Source: Scylla paramamosain (taxonomy: Eukaryota; Arthropoda; Malacostraca; Decapoda; Portunidae). Taken from it: a DNA stretch of 64,000 nucleotides. Shown piece by piece: positions 14,590-27,640 of this stretch. Under the pieces are notes generated by a model. It was not told the origin of the DNA. It made no database searches and saw only the letters and a list, made by a program, of their open reading frames with translations. The translations under genes were made by a program, and so were the position numbers. The stretch's first letter is position 1. Each line of letters starts with the position of its first letter. The stretch lies in the NCBI RefSeq assembly GCF_035594125.1, contig NC_087156.1, positions 34,004,497-34,068,496 on the forward strand, given 5' to 3'.

Positions 14590-17132
14590 GTCTGGAGCGT
14601 TCAAAGGATACATCGCGAGTCTCATGAGTCTCGTCAAGCATCAGTAATACACCAGCCCAGGAATCCCCACCTGGGGAGGGGACCCTAAGTGTCTTGACAC
14701 CCCCATCAACTTTTTCTCCATTAACTGCAGCAATATTCGTGGCCTTAGATCTAAATTTCAATCTGTAGAACACTACCTCTCCTTTACTAAACCTCTTCTT
14801 CTTTTCCTCACTGAAACACAGGTGTCTGAGGCAACTGACAGTAGCCCCTTTTCTGTTCCCTCCTACTTTCTCTATCCTCATTTTCAATCTAAAGCTGGAT
14901 TTTGCGTTTATGTGCGCAACGACTTAACCTGCTCTCGTGCCCACGCTCTTGAATCTTCTGAATTTTCCACCATCTGGTTACGATTACAGAGTCACTCTCA
15001 AACTAAATTTATCTGTGCTGTATGCCTCTCACCTAACTCCTCTGACTATAAGAAATTCTTTGACTACTTAACTTCTAAAGTGGAGCACATTCTGACTCTC
15101 TTCACTTTTGCAGAGATCTCCATTCTTGGAGACTTCAATGTTCACCACCAGCTTTGGCTTTCCTCTCCCTTCACTGACCATCCTGGTGAACTAGCCTTCA
15201 ACTTTGCTATCCTCCACGACCTAGAGCAATTGATGCAACACCTTACTCGCATTCCTGACTGTCTTGGAGATACGCCCAACATTCTTGAATTCTTCCTAAC
15301 CTCTTATCCTTCTGCTAATGCTGTTACCCTATCTTCTCTGTTAGGCTCCTCCGGTCACAATCTCATATCTGTTTCTTGCCCTATCGCTCCAGTCCCTCCT
15401 CAGGATCCCACTAAGCCGAGGTGCCTCTGGCGTTTTGCCTCTGCTAGTTGGGAGGACCTGAGGAGGTACTCGTATTTTGCCGATTTTCCTTGGAATGACT
15501 ACTGTTTCAAACCTTTGCTAAAAACTCCACCTTGGATGATTCAAGGCTTGTTCCTCTCTCTTCTCTATCCTCTGATTACTTCATGTTACCTATCAAAATT
15601 CTTCGCAATAATTTTTCTTCATGCCCTCGCTGGCCTAAACCCTCGGAAGGCTTATGGACCTGATGGGGTCCCTCAGAAATTGCGCCTCCGCGCTTGCACC
15701 TTGCCTAGACATACTCTTTCAGCTCTGTCTGTCAACATCTACCTTTCCTTCTTGCTGGAAGTTTGCCTACATTCAGCCTGTTCCTGAAAAGGGTAACCGC
15801 TCTAATCTCTCAAACTACCGTCCTATTGCTTTAATTTTCTGCCTACCAAAAGTTTTTGAATCTATCCTCAACAGGAAGATTCTTAAACATCTATCGCTTC
15901 ACAACCTTCTATCTGATCGTCAGTATGGGTTCCGTCACGGCCACTCTACTAGTGATCTTATGGCGTTCCTTATTGAGTTTTTGGTCATCCTCTTTTAGAG
16001 ATTTTGGTGAAACTTCTAATGTTGCCTTAGACATATCAAAAGCTTTTGATAGAGTCTGGCACAAAGCTTTGATTTCTAAACTACCCTCCTACGGATTCTA
16101 CCCTTCTATCTGTAACTTCATCTCAAATTTCCTTTCTGACCATTATATTGCTGCTGTGGTAGACGGTCACCGTTCTTCTCCTAAATCTATTAACAGTGGT
16201 GTTCCTCAGGGTTCTATCCTGTCACACACTCTCTTCCTATTATTCATCAATGATATTCTAAACCAAACCTATTCACTTCTACGCTGATGATACCACCCTG
16301 CACTTTAACACGCCTTTTCGTAGACGTCCAACCCTTCAGGAAGTAAACAGTTCACGAAGGGAAGCTACAGAACGCCTGACTTCTGATCTCTCTAACTTAG
16401 TATTGTTCAGTGCCTCAAAAACTGAATTCCTCCATCTATCAGTTCGACACAACCTTCCAGACAACTATCTCCTCTTCTTCAGTGACACTCAACTGTCCCT
16501 CTCTTCTACACTGAACATCCTCTGTCTGTCCTTTACTTTACTAAACTGGAAACTTCACATCTCCTATCTAGCTAAAACAACTTCAATGAAGTTAGGTGTT
16601 CTGAGACGTCTCCACCAGTTTTTCTCACCCTTCCATTTGCTAATTCTGTACAAGGGCCTTATCCATCCATGTATGGAATATGCTTCACATGTCTGGGGGG
16701 AGGGGGAGGCTCGCCGCAATGTTGCATTTCTTGCTATCTTCTACCGCTATTTTCATGCTAACTGCTCTTCTGATCTTGCTAACTGCATGCCTTCCCCCCT
16801 CCCGCGGCCTCGCTGCACAAGACTTACTTCTTTCTCTCGCTCCTATTCTGTCCACCTCTTTAACCCAAAAGTTAACCAGTATTCTCAGTCATTCATCCCT
16901 TTCTTTGGTAAACTCTGGAACTTCCTGCCTGTTTATGTATTTCCACCTTCGTATGACTTGAATTCCTTCAGGAGGGAGGTTTCAAGACACTTACCCTTCA
17001 ATTTTTTGACTATCGCTTTGGACCCTATTCGGGGACCGGCATCTCAGTGGTCAATTTTTTTTTTCTTATTATTATTGTTTTGTTGCCTTTGGCCGGTGCC
17101 CCTCCTACATAACGAAAAAAAAAAAAAAGTAT
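14590..17132 (+). mobile_element. Jockey-type LINE, endonuclease and RT, decayed copy 1
   Basis: This is a non-LTR retrotransposon in sense orientation, whose protein would nick DNA and reverse transcribe its own RNA. The apurinic-like endonuclease is open from about 14654 to 15787 and shows CSNIRGL, LTET and ILGDFNVHH, but the usual SDH is SGH (SSGHNLISV). The reverse transcriptase follows in broken frames: ISKAFDRVWH near 16040, NSGVPQGSI near 16195 and YADD near 16280. A C-terminal region with LVLFSASKTEFLHLS-type sequence follows at 16403-17155. At least three frameshifts make it inactive. It ends with GGCCGGTGCCCCTCCTACATAA and a poly-A at about 17118-17130. It is the longest of four related copies here. 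The exact 5' boundary is uncertain. Confidence 0.85.
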
Positions 17133-17345
17133 CAGTGTTCTTTTGGACAATGTAACAGCCGTATGTACCTTTTTTTTTATGTAAAAATAGTATGTTCTTT
17201 CTATTTTTATATTACCACGTGCTGACAAGAGTGTATTGCATTGCTGATGAGTTATGATTACAGCTCGTGAGTAGTGCTGGAATGGAATGTGTCTGCTACG
17301 TTCGTTAAGGAGAAATTTCCACTTGTTACTTGCAGTTGGGTGATG

Positions 17346-17347
<2 letters not shown>

Positions 17348-17434
<87 letters not shown>
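17348..17434. repeat. (CT)n microsatellite
   Basis: About 87 bases of pure CT. Confidence 0.95.
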
Positions 17435-17439
<5 letters not shown>

Positions 17440-17634
17440 CTCTTTCTTTATTTAAACAAATATTTACAGAAAGGCTTAAAATTCCACGTTGAATATGAAA
17501 TTATTTAAAAATCCTCTGATAGTATTATTTACATGGAATAACACTATGCATAATTAACATTAAGATAATAATATAGAATAATGAAACATAGTAATGCAAG
17601 ATTAAGAATTAAAGCGCCAGTGGGGACAGGTGCG

Positions 17635-19735
17635 TGCTACGCCACCTGTGGGATGCCAGCTTCACCTGGTGTGTGGACATGTCCTGCACTTGGGGCGTGG
17701 CCACTGTGGAGATGTTCCACAACCGCGAAGTTCTGGCTGTGTAGGTGAGCTGGTGTTGGCTAGAGCGAGACTGAGGCAGCTCTGGTGCACCTCTGCACTG
17801 TGTGTGGCAGCAGCCTCATGGGGTCAAGGTTGGGGACCCTCTGCACCTGAGTTTTGTGGCACACCACTAGTGCCGACACGTCCCGGCGGTGCTCCAGTGA
17901 CGTTACTGGTGGTGGGTGCTGTTGGTCCTCATCGGTGGCCACCAAGCGCAGGGCTCACCGCTGCACAGCATCCAGTCTCTGCATGTGCGTGGCGGCACTC
18001 GACATCCAGGACAGGGCACCGTACTCCATATATGGGAATATATGTATAGCGTAAGGATGCCTCGAGGGTCGAGGGTGTTCGCCATCCTGCGCAGGGCAGA
18101 GACTCGGAAAAGTCTGGCGGGCGACGACAACGATGTGTTGGCGTAGGCCGCGGTCCACAGACACGCTCAGGATCTTGATGTAATCCTGGAGTGGCAGGCT
18201 CTTGTTTCCAAAACGCAGCTGTCCTGAGACTGCGTGTGAGGCACCTAGGGACCGCGAGATGACCATCGCCTGCATCTTCTCAGGAGCGAAGTTAACCTGC
18301 CACATCCTTCCCCACTGCTCCACTAGTCCGAGCTGCCTGTTCAGCTCAGTGACGGCACGCTGACTGTCGAGGCGGCGGTAGGAGCTGGAGAGTGTGCAGT
18401 CGTCGGCGTATGCTGCCACAGATGACAGCTGCCGGAGGAGGTCATCATTGTATATGTTCCATAGGACTGGGCCCAAGACAGAGTCTTGTGGAACTGAGGC
18501 CTGGACAGGTGAGGAACTTGATGACTGCCCGTTGACTACTACCTGAAGGATCCTGCCCTGGAGACAATCTTCGGGCAGTATTAGCAGGTCACCTTGGACA
18601 CCCTTGGCGCGAAGCTTTTCAACGAGCCCCGCGTGCCAGACCCTGTTGAAAGCCCCAGCAATGTCCAGGGTCACCACAAGGCTGTCCAGCCCTTCTTCCA
18701 GGGCGTCTTGCCAGTCCTTGGAGAGGATGAGGAGATCTGTGGTGGATCTGCCTGGCCTGAAGCCAAACTACCTGTCTGAGAGGAGGTGGTTCTCGCTCAG
18801 GTGTTGGCAGTTGACAGCAGACATTATTTGCCCCAACAACTTGCCCACCACTGAGAGCAGGGAGATGGGTCTGTAGTTGATGTAGTTGAGTTTTTCTTGT
18901 GGACCGGGACGACAAGCGCTTCCTTCCATACTGAGGGCCACTTCTTCTCACTCAGGCAAGATGTGAAGACGGTGGTGAGAGGAGCTGACAGTTCTCAAGC
19001 GCAGTGGTTGAGGAGTTGTGGGCTGACGTCATCCAGACCTGTGGCTTTACCCACATCCACCGCACCGAGTAGCCGCTCAGCCTGCTCTGCCGTCACCAAG
19101 ACAGTTGTGACAGTGCAGTCAATTTCCGGGGCCAGCTGTGGTGCAGGTCGTACCGGGTCATCAACCTTCATCTTGCTCGGAGAGGAGTTTGGCCTTGTCT
19201 GCACTGCTCGTGGCTGTGGATCCATCAGGTCTGGTGAGTGGAGGAAGTCTCCCGGTGACATGCTCCTTGCTGTTCCTTTAACAGATTCCACCATCTTGTT
19301 GCCAACACCTGGGCCACTGAGCTTTCGCCTTTTGTCCTCCCTTAGCTGATTTCTCATCCATCTGCAGATGGACGTCATCCTCTTACACGCCTCCAGGTGC
19401 AGCGTCTTGTTCCTGCGTGACAGGTGTCACTTTTACCTCACCCAGGCAGCATGCTTGGCCTCGGCAGATGCTCTGCAGCGAAAACCAAACCAAGTGAGAT
19501 CACCAGTCCTGGAAAGATATACTCGGCTGGGCACATGCTGTTAGAGGGCAAGGAGCCCGGTGGTGAGGGCGCGTGCCTTGATCTCAGCATCTCCCATTAG
19601 AAGGGACTCCCAGTCCGTGTTCTCCATGTCCTGCTTCATGGATGGCCAGTCCGACTTGTCCCAAAGCCAGAAGGTATGCGGGATAGCGTCTTCCTGCCCG
19701 CCGCTGGCCGCGTCGCTGTCGCTGGATCTTCTTCC
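17635..19735 (-). mobile_element. Second LINE family, reverse transcriptase, decayed
   Basis: A non-LTR reverse transcriptase on the minus strand in several broken frames. In order: LREDKRRKL.. and KATGLDDVSPQLLN (fingers, near 19380-19000), LDIAGAFNRVWH (motif A, near 18660), SVPQDSVLGPVLWNIYNDDLL (motif B with Gly changed to Asp), AYADDCTLS (motif C, near 18400), and the C-terminal phrase EHRRDVSALVVCHKTQVQRVP near 17870. Only the part from the end of the endonuclease onward is present. It is distinct from the Jockey copies nearby. It sits in the Jockey/I/RTE-like group, but I cannot fix the clade. It is not functional. Confidence 0.75.
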
Positions 19736-19740
19736 TGCTT

Positions 19741-20008
19741 CTATTGTTGTTGTTGTTGTTGTTGTTACTCCTATCGTTATTATTGTTGCTGTTGTTGTTG
19801 TTGTAGCTGTTGTTGTTGTTACTACTGCTGCTGCTGCTGCTGCTGCTAGTACTGCTGCTGTTTCTCCTGCTGTTGTTGTTGCTGTTACTATTACTACTGT
19901 TGTTGTTGCTGCTGTTGTTGTTACTGTTGCTGCTGCTATTGTTATTGGTGGTAGTGGTGGTGTTGGTGCTACCTGAGGTTGTGGTGGTGGTGGTGGTGGT
20001 GGTGGGGA
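19741..20008. repeat. Triplet-repeat tract (TTG/CTG/GGT)
   Basis: Imperfect TTG, CTG and ACT triplets change to GGT near 19950-20008. The tract is sandwiched between two LINE remnants of opposite ends. Confidence 0.85.
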
Positions 20009-20049
20009 TGCGGCCGCTGTGGTGGAGGCGTCCGCTACTCTTATGAGAG

Positions 20050-21285
20050 GCTTTTTTTTTTTTTTTTTTTTTATGTAGGAAGGACACTGGCCAAGGGCAA
20101 CAAAAATCTAATAAAAAAAATGCCCACTGAAATGCCAGTCCCATAAGAGGGTCAAAGCAGTGGTCAAAAATTGATGGATAAGTGTCTTGAAACCTCCCTC
20201 TTGAAGGGATTCAAGTCATAGGAAGGTGGAAATACAGAAGCAGGCAGGGAGTTCCAGAGTTTACCAGAGAAAGGGATGAATGATTGAGAATACTGGTTAA
20301 CTCTTGCATTAGAGAGGTGGACAGAATAGGGGTGAGAGAAAGAAGAAAGTCTTGTGCAGCGAGGCCGCGGAAGGAGGGAAGGCATGCAGTTAGCAAGATC
20401 AGAAGAGCAGTTAGCATGAAAATAGCGGTAGAAGACAGCTAGATATGCAACATTGCGGCGGTGAGAGAGAGGCTGAAGACAGTCAGAGGAGAGGAGTTGA
20501 TGAGACGAAAAGCTTTTGATTCCACCCTGTCTAGAAGAGCAGTATGAGTGGAACCCCCCCCAGACATGTGAAGCATACTCCATACATGGACGGATAAGGC
20601 CCTTGTACAGAGTTAGCAGCTGGGGGGGTGAGAAAAACTGGCGGAGGCGTCTCAGAACACCTAACTTCATAGAAGCTGTTTTAGCTAGAGATGAGATGTG
20701 AAGTTTCCAGTTCAGATTATAAGTAAAGGACAGACCGAGGATGTTCAGTGTAGAAGAGGGGGACAGTTGAGTGTCATTAAAGAAGAGGGGATAGTTGTCT
20801 GGAAGGTTGTGTCGAGTTGAAAGATGGAGGAATTGAGTTTTTGAGGCATTGAACAATACCAAGTTTGCTCTGCCCCAATCAGAAATTTTAGAAAGATCAG
20901 GAGTCAGGCGTTCTGTGGCTTTCCTGCGTGATATGTTTACCTTCAGCTAAGAAAAGACGTGGAAAAGTGCAGGGTGGTATCATCAGCGTAGGAGTGGATA
21001 GGACAAGAAGTTTGGTTTAGAAGATCATTAATGAATAATAAGAAGAGAGTGGGTGACAGGACAGAACCCTGAGGAACACCACTGTTAATAGATTCAGGAG
21101 AACAGTGACCGTCTGCCACAGCAGCAATAGAACGGTCAGAAAGGAAACTTGAGATGAAGTTACTGAGAGAAGGATAGAAACCGTAGGAGGGTAGTTTGGA
21201 AATCAAAGCTTTGTGCCAGACTCTATCAAAAGCTTTTGATATGTCCAAGGCAACAGCAAAAGTTTCACCAAAATCTCTAAAAGAT
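20050..21285 (-). mobile_element. Jockey-type LINE, 5'-truncated copy 2
   Basis: On the minus strand, the copy begins inside RT at SFRDFGETFAVALD (21285), keeps ISKAFDRVWH, INSGVPQGSVLSPTLF and SYADDTTLHF, and continues to the C-terminal region ending near 20164. It finishes with a poly-T on the plus strand at 20050-20072, the copied poly-A tail. One frame break lies between 20862 and 20943. The 5' end abuts a plus-strand CR1-like fragment. It is highly similar to the copies at 14590, 27641 and 32655. Confidence 0.85.
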
Positions 21286-21915
21286 GCCAGAAACAAGGCA
21301 AATAGGGTACTAGGATTCATTTTTAGGAGTGTTAAAAGTAGAAGGCCGGGAGTAATATTAAAGTTATACTTGGCGCTGGTCAGACCTCATCTAGACTACG
21401 CGGTGCAGTTCTGGTCCCCACATTACAGGAAAGATATAGGTCTATTAGAATCAGTACAGAGGAGAATGACTAAAAGGATACAGGGGATGAGGAGTATCCC
21501 TTACGAGGCGAGGTTGAAGCTGTTAAATTTACATTCTTTAGAGAGACGTAGGTTAAGAGGGGACCTGATAGAAGTCTTTAAGTGGTATAAGGGTTATAGC
21601 AAGGGAGATGTAAGCAAAATTCTTAGGATCAGCAACCAGGGTAGAACAAGAAATAACGGGTTCAAGCTTGAAAAATTTAGGTTTAGGAAGGAGATAGGAA
21701 AAAATTGGTTCTCAAATAGAGTGGTAGATGAGTGGAACGGGCTCAGTAATCATGTAGTTAGTGCTAGGACACTAGAGAGCTTTAAGAGAAGATTAGACAA
21801 GTTTATGGATGGGGATAACAGATGGAAATAGGTAGGTGTGTTTCATACAGGGACTGCCACGTGTAAGCCTGGTCGCTTCTTGCAGCTTCCCTTATTTCTT
21901 ATGTTCTTATGTAAC
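21286..21915 (+). mobile_element. CR1/L2-type LINE 3' end
   Basis: The frame is open from 21286 to 21831 and encodes the C-terminal part of a CR1-group polymerase: KANRVLGFIFRSVKSR, LVRPHLDYAVQFWSPH, LLESVQRRMTKRI and LERRRLRGDLIEVFKWYKG are all characteristic. After the stop comes a short 3' UTR ending in repeats of TTCTTATG, the kind of short tandem tail typical of CR1-like elements. It is 5'-truncated. The reading frame is intact, so this insertion is younger than its neighbours. Confidence 0.85.
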
Positions 21916-23771
21916 AGTGAATCTCCGTTACTGCACTGTACACTGTTATCCGTCACTTTTAAACGTCGTGTTGGTGTTCTGGCATGTGGAGGGTGCCGGA
22001 GCACGCTGACTGTAGATGAGATGAGACCACGTGCAAGCTCAGTTACGGAGCGACCTGCGGATAGCGATAGTGGTCATTAACCATTCCTGTCATCTCGAAT
22101 GCACTGGTTAGATGCAATTCTACTTGGACTCTAAGCTCTGGCTGCCATGGCAACAGACTGTCGTTCTATTCATTGGTTTTATAACAAGCCACACCAACCA
22201 ATGAAGGGCGCCTTCACCAGCAAACCGCTGTGTGTGAACACCTCAATGCATATTCGTTATCTCGGGCCGCCCAGCAACCTCGCGGTATCACAAGAAAAAT
22301 CTCGAGCCGCTGCAGTTCGTGGGTGGCAGAAAAAACGCGCGCTATTTTGCAGCAGAATACGAGCAGTCTTGTTGCTTGAAAAAAGCTAAAAATAATAAAT
22401 AAAAATAATAAATGATAATAAATAAAATAAATAAATAAATAATACCAGTTCGGCATTTCCCAAATAAATAAATAAATAATACCAATCCGGCATTTCCCAT
22501 CGAATTTTATACATACATATATGTGTTTTGTGTCAGTGTCGGCCCCTGTCGTGAAAAAAAACTTAGGGTTCTCAAAGCACTAATTTTTAAAGGGAATGAA
22601 CACGAACAGTAGGGTTTTCAAGGACGTTTTTCGAATTGTTAATGCAAGGACCTTTTCAAATCCCTGGAGATTTTCAAAAGATCCTGTTAAGAACAGTCGA
22701 GATAAGGCGCTGAAACGTCTTATTATACCGTTCCTTGATCGCTACTCAGACGAGAGCGTGGACTGCGTTAGTAAAGTAATAAAAAAAAAAGAATCATGAA
22801 CTAGTTAAACATTTGCTCCTGCCTAAAAAAAAAAAAAAAAAAAGTCTGGTTACTTTTTTGTAAAACTGAGGCAGCTAATGAAAAAAATAAATAAATAAAT
22901 AAATAGGCAAAAGTTATTTATTTTATCAATCCGGTTAATTTATTTTGCTTGGAACAATTCAGATTTTTAGCTGTTCTTGCATTACCATTTCAATGTGTAC
23001 TTGATTAACGAGAGCAAATACATATTGATAAAACAACGAACAAACAATTAAAATTAGAATCAGTCACACGTATCACCAGGCAAAGACTGAAATGACGAAT
23101 TATAAAAATTTGAGAAGCGTTGCGTTAGAAAATCAAACAAACTTCGTAATGTTCGCACACTTCTACCCATCACGGAGCGTGTTATCAATATCAACTAGTC
23201 GAAGGATAAGACAGCATTGTTTTGACCAGAGAAGAGAGACATCCTTCAGCCTTTCTTAAAAGCGGGACAGGAATCAGGAAAGGCATTGCGTATTCTAGGA
23301 AAACCAGGAGACTTGTTAGTCACTATCATTGTATTTATCTAGGCCGAGGAGATTTTACGCTGTGTGCCACAAGGAAATTTTACATATCTCCCGGGGTGCG
23401 GCGTGAAGATGACCAAAACAAACCATGAACTGTGATTGTGAACGTGGCAGCGGAATGACGGACGAGGTAGACTGGCAAGTAGACAAAATGCAGGGGTGGG
23501 GGGTGAGAAAGAATACGATGGCAAATAATGTTACGTATTTCTTTTTATTTATTATCATCACTGTGTATTAATAGCTTGAGAAGTGAGACTGCTGTTGCTG
23601 TTGTTGTTGCTGCTGCTGTTCTTGTTGTTGCTGCTGTTTTTATCTATTTTTTGTTACTGCTGCCATTTTTGTTGTTGCCGTTGTCGTTTTTCTTGTTCTT
23701 GTTGTCGTTTTTGTTGTTATTGTCGTTTTGTTGTTAGTTTTTTACTTTTTTTCCTGTTTGTTTTTGTTTTT

Positions 23772-23831
<60 letters not shown>

Positions 23832-24130
23832 CCTCGCAACTTTCCCATTACAGTTTTGACCTTTTATCTCACCGTTGTTGTTTTGTCTTTGTTTCCTACT
23901 CACAATTCCCACACTACAGTCTTGTACTTCTGTCTCACCGCAATTTTCTCTGAAATATTTAATTTCCTTTCCTTATAAACTCTCACACTCACTTCCTTTA
24001 CTCTCCATTCATAAACATCGTCTTTCCTTCACCTATTTATGGATGTTGATTTTAAGTGGCTTCCAAACTCTCGGTTACCTTTGCTATAATAATGTTTACT
24101 TGTTTATCACCATGGTTGTTGTGGCTAAGG
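21916..24130. other. Non-coding region with simple repeats
   Basis: No confident gene. At 22432-22500 a phrase of about 37 bp (AATAATACCAGTTCGGCATT type) is duplicated. Poly-A and AAAT runs lie at 22825-22905. A long TTG triplet tract occupies 23587-23833. A short ORF at 22596-22799 has no recognisable family. Confidence 0.45.
23587..23833. repeat. Triplet-repeat tract (TTG)n
   Basis: Interrupted TTG/CTG/TTT triplets ending in pure TTG at about 23774-23830. Confidence 0.9.
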
Positions 24131-24360
24131 TCGGTATTCTGAAACGCTTTGCTTTCACCACGGCTGTTTTTAAAGGCCATAGAAATGATCAGCTGGGTTG
24201 TCAACAGTGTTTCTCCTGTTAATAATGCAAAAATCTTGTTGCTCTGTCACTGGAACCATAAAAGAAACATAATAAAAAAAATATAAAAAAAAACGTAACT
24301 TCAGCCAGAGACTTTTGAATGTAGTGGAGGTGTGGCTCGTAGATGTTTCAGAATATGGTC
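24131..24360 (+). mobile_element. Small inverted-repeat element (MITE), copy B
   Basis: The left end is CGGTATTCTGAAACGC and the right end, reverse complemented, GACCATATTCTGAAACAT. The interior phrases TAAAGGCCATAGAAATGATC and AGTGTTTCTCCTGTTA match copy A at 12563-12782 read on its minus strand. It is non-coding. Confidence 0.5.
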
Positions 24361-24607
24361 TTAAATCACCTTTCTTTGCGGTGATGACTTTTCTGATCAG
24401 CTATTGCAATTTGGAAACTCCTGGTTGAATAATATTACATCTGTGCTATTCACGTCCACATGTGCTGAATGCTACTGGGATAAGTAATGTAGTGGTCAGT
24501 CAGCAAACTTTCGCAAATGTCCTACCTCCCTCCGGCGGCAGATTTATGAATTAAAAGGCGTTAGAGTCCTTTGGTACGCCTGAATATGTAACGTTGTAAT
24601 GACGAAG

Positions 24608-24609
<2 letters not shown>

Positions 24610-24698
<89 letters not shown>
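24610..24698. repeat. (CA)n microsatellite
   Basis: About 89 bases of pure CA. Confidence 0.95.
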
Positions 24699-24699
<1 letters not shown>

Positions 24700-24702
<3 letters not shown>

Positions 24703-26101
24703 CACGATTAACTCCTTTCCACGCTTTTCCACTTCCTTTGGTGTTGGTAGGTGAATCACTTCCTTCAGTAGGAGCGTCACCGTGTCGTATTGGGGACAGG
24801 GAATGGGTGTTTGGTGCCGAACTATTTCCTGCTAACGCCCTGCTCTGGTGCAAGTTTAGAGTACGATTTCAGAAGGCATCACTGATAACAAATGAAATAA
24901 TCAAGCAATTCAAACGTTTTAGTTCTGTTCTAGTAGTTTAATTTCTGACCGGAAAAATGATCTAGGATTACTCATATGAAGTAAGAAGTGTCCTAACGCC
25001 ATTAGCAATCAACTGATTGAACGTGTCCGAGCTTACTAGGGTTAATTTGGGAAGCAATTTTTGTGTATAATAGTGAAGAGGCCTTATGACGTGTAGGACA
25101 CTCGCGTCACGTAAGGTTTTCCAGATATGAATAATTGGATTGACACCACTCCATGAACACAAGCATGAGAACGTCTCTCTGAAAATCCTTTTTCATACTT
25201 ATAAGGATATGTGTAACCCAGCTTGGGAACCCCTGAACTTGAATCCTTACCGCGCCTAGCACATCCTGGATACGTACAACTTGTCTCTTCTTCCATGTGA
25301 ATGACTTTCTCAATTCGTTTTAGCTCTCATTTAGTTCATTATCGTAATGTCCTAAACTCACCCTAATTATTTTCCCTGTATCTTCTTCCTTCCGTCATTG
25401 GCTAGCCCATTACTTTGTAGTTTTCTTTCATCATCCTAAACACATTCTTAATATTTTCCCTTTATTTTCTTCCTTTCGTCATTCTACAAGTCTTCGATAA
25501 ATGCTTTCATTCAATTTATCCTTTATCCCTCCACGTTTTACTTGCGAGTCGCATCTCATTTAGTGAATTTTAAACGTTCTTTGAGGCAGGCGTTGTAACT
25601 TTGGAGCACGGGCAAGTATAACAAAGGGATTTGGGGTCCATATAAACATTTCGTAAATACGTTAATTTCTCTATATACGAGTAACAGCAGTGGAGGTACA
25701 CTAGCACTTTCCTACTGTACTCCCTCACTGTTAGGTAGTGTTATATTCTGTTGTCTGAGGGGCACAAACTTCTCTCACATGCAGCTGATGTATCGTGTTC
25801 TGATGTATGTACGACCGTCACAAACTTCTCTCACTTTTGGGTTATAGTAAGACGCTTCCCGATGTATCAGAAGTAGTGCACACAATCTTCACCGTCCTTA
25901 GTACAAACTCTTACAGTGAAGTGAAGATCTTTACGTTTACCATTCAAGGTCGTTCAGTGGCAAGGTCAAAGACCTACTCCAGTTGCTGCACATTACCTCG
26001 GAGGTGGCGAATATTAGCTGCATGTCGCTCCCCTGCAGGACTCATCGCTGTTCTCTGTTTGCCTCAATGTGTTCTGTACACGCGTCGTCTTATGTTATTA
26101 G

Positions 26102-26152
<51 letters not shown>

Positions 26153-26245
26153 GATAGTAATAGTAGTAGTAGTATTTTAGTGGTGGTATTTGTAGTAACA
26201 TCAGTAATAGTAGCGGTATCATCATCACTCGTCGTCGTCGTCGTC

Positions 26246-26277
<32 letters not shown>

Positions 26278-27464
26278 TATCATCATCATCATCATCGTCA
26301 CGTATGTCGTGGTGGTCATCTTCACTCCTCATTATTTCTTTATAACATCAATATAACTGTTAATACCCCTAAGCACTTTTCTTCAAAGCGTGTAAATTAA
26401 TAAGAAGTCTTAGTCCCTCTCCTAAACTGAGTGGACAATCTGCGGCGGACAGGAACATCTTAAGGTGGGTTTTCCGCTTCCCTGTAGTCTTTTCCTTCCG
26501 TCTTAGTTTCAGTTCCTGTCTTCTCATCCACCGCGACCTTCATCTCATCACCACCCTTTTCCTGATTTTCTTTCTCTTTCCTTGTCATTGTCGTGTTTGG
26601 TTTCAGAGCAGTTTCGTGACTCCAGGAAGATAACCAGTGAGGCACCGGAAGTGGCGGATCGTGGGAGCGACACCCTTGTAGGTACACGACGCTTCCGGTA
26701 GGGACAGCTTTAGTTGGATTGAGGATGAAAACTCACACCTAAGCAATAATAAAAAAAAAAAAAAAAATAGAAGTCCCGAACATTTAATCCTACCTTTCCC
26801 ACTGTTGAAACCACTACGTAGGCATTTGTGCGTCTGTCACAGACATCACGTGACACTGATGATTTTCGAAGATGAACTTGGTCAGAGTAGTTATCGTAGA
26901 AATGTCAAGAAATGGAAAGGTTTATCATCCATTACTCCTTTCATGGTAGATCATGAATGACAAGAAAGCTCGATTCAGTAGTTAGCACTACAAACTTTGC
27001 AAAGTTGTGAGCAGTACGTTAAATGCAGGCTACTTGAACTATAGTTATTGCAACTTTGGTAATTATCTTTTTTTGTTTTTTATGTTTTATGTTATGATGA
27101 AAATTTTGATATGATAATAAACAAGGTGATTCTCAAACACTATAGAATTTAAGCCCACCGTTTTCTGCCATGCTGTCCTGATTTTAAATCAATAAAGTTA
27201 CGTCACATGCACTAGGACATTCTACAAGATAGCACCAACAGAATGTAAGAAATATCATGTATTTTTTTTTTTTACTTAATTTGATATAAAAGATAGTGAA
27301 GAAAATTTCACTCTGGCCTTGCACGTTGTACTGAATATGTCAGTATCGTATTCCAGGGAGAGTGTTGTATGGAACAACAACAACATAAAACGAATTTGAC
27401 ACCTTAGATATAGAGAACCAAACTTTACTTCACAATTCGCATTTTATTATTGTTATTACTTTTC

Positions 27465-27536
<72 letters not shown>

Positions 27537-27640
27537 GTGTTGTTTTGTTGTTGTTTTGTCATTATCATTGTGACGCTCCTTTGAGGAGATAACGGAGAAT
27601 GTCGTCGGCTCCTCCAGGGGATCCCCCAACTACTTAACAG
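24700..27640. other. Non-coding region with triplet microsatellites
   Basis: No gene is recognised. (ATT)n lies at 26101-26152, followed by GTA, GTC and ATC triplets to about 26300, and (ATT)n at 27468-27533. A poly-A occurs at 26751-26767. Confidence 0.45.

Noticed and set aside
14507..14887. 126-codon minus-strand ORF
   Set aside because: It overlaps the start of the sense-oriented Jockey endonuclease and is an antisense frame.
22596..22799. 67-codon ORF on the plus strand
   Set aside because: It is short and without known motifs; one ORF of this size is expected by chance in this region.
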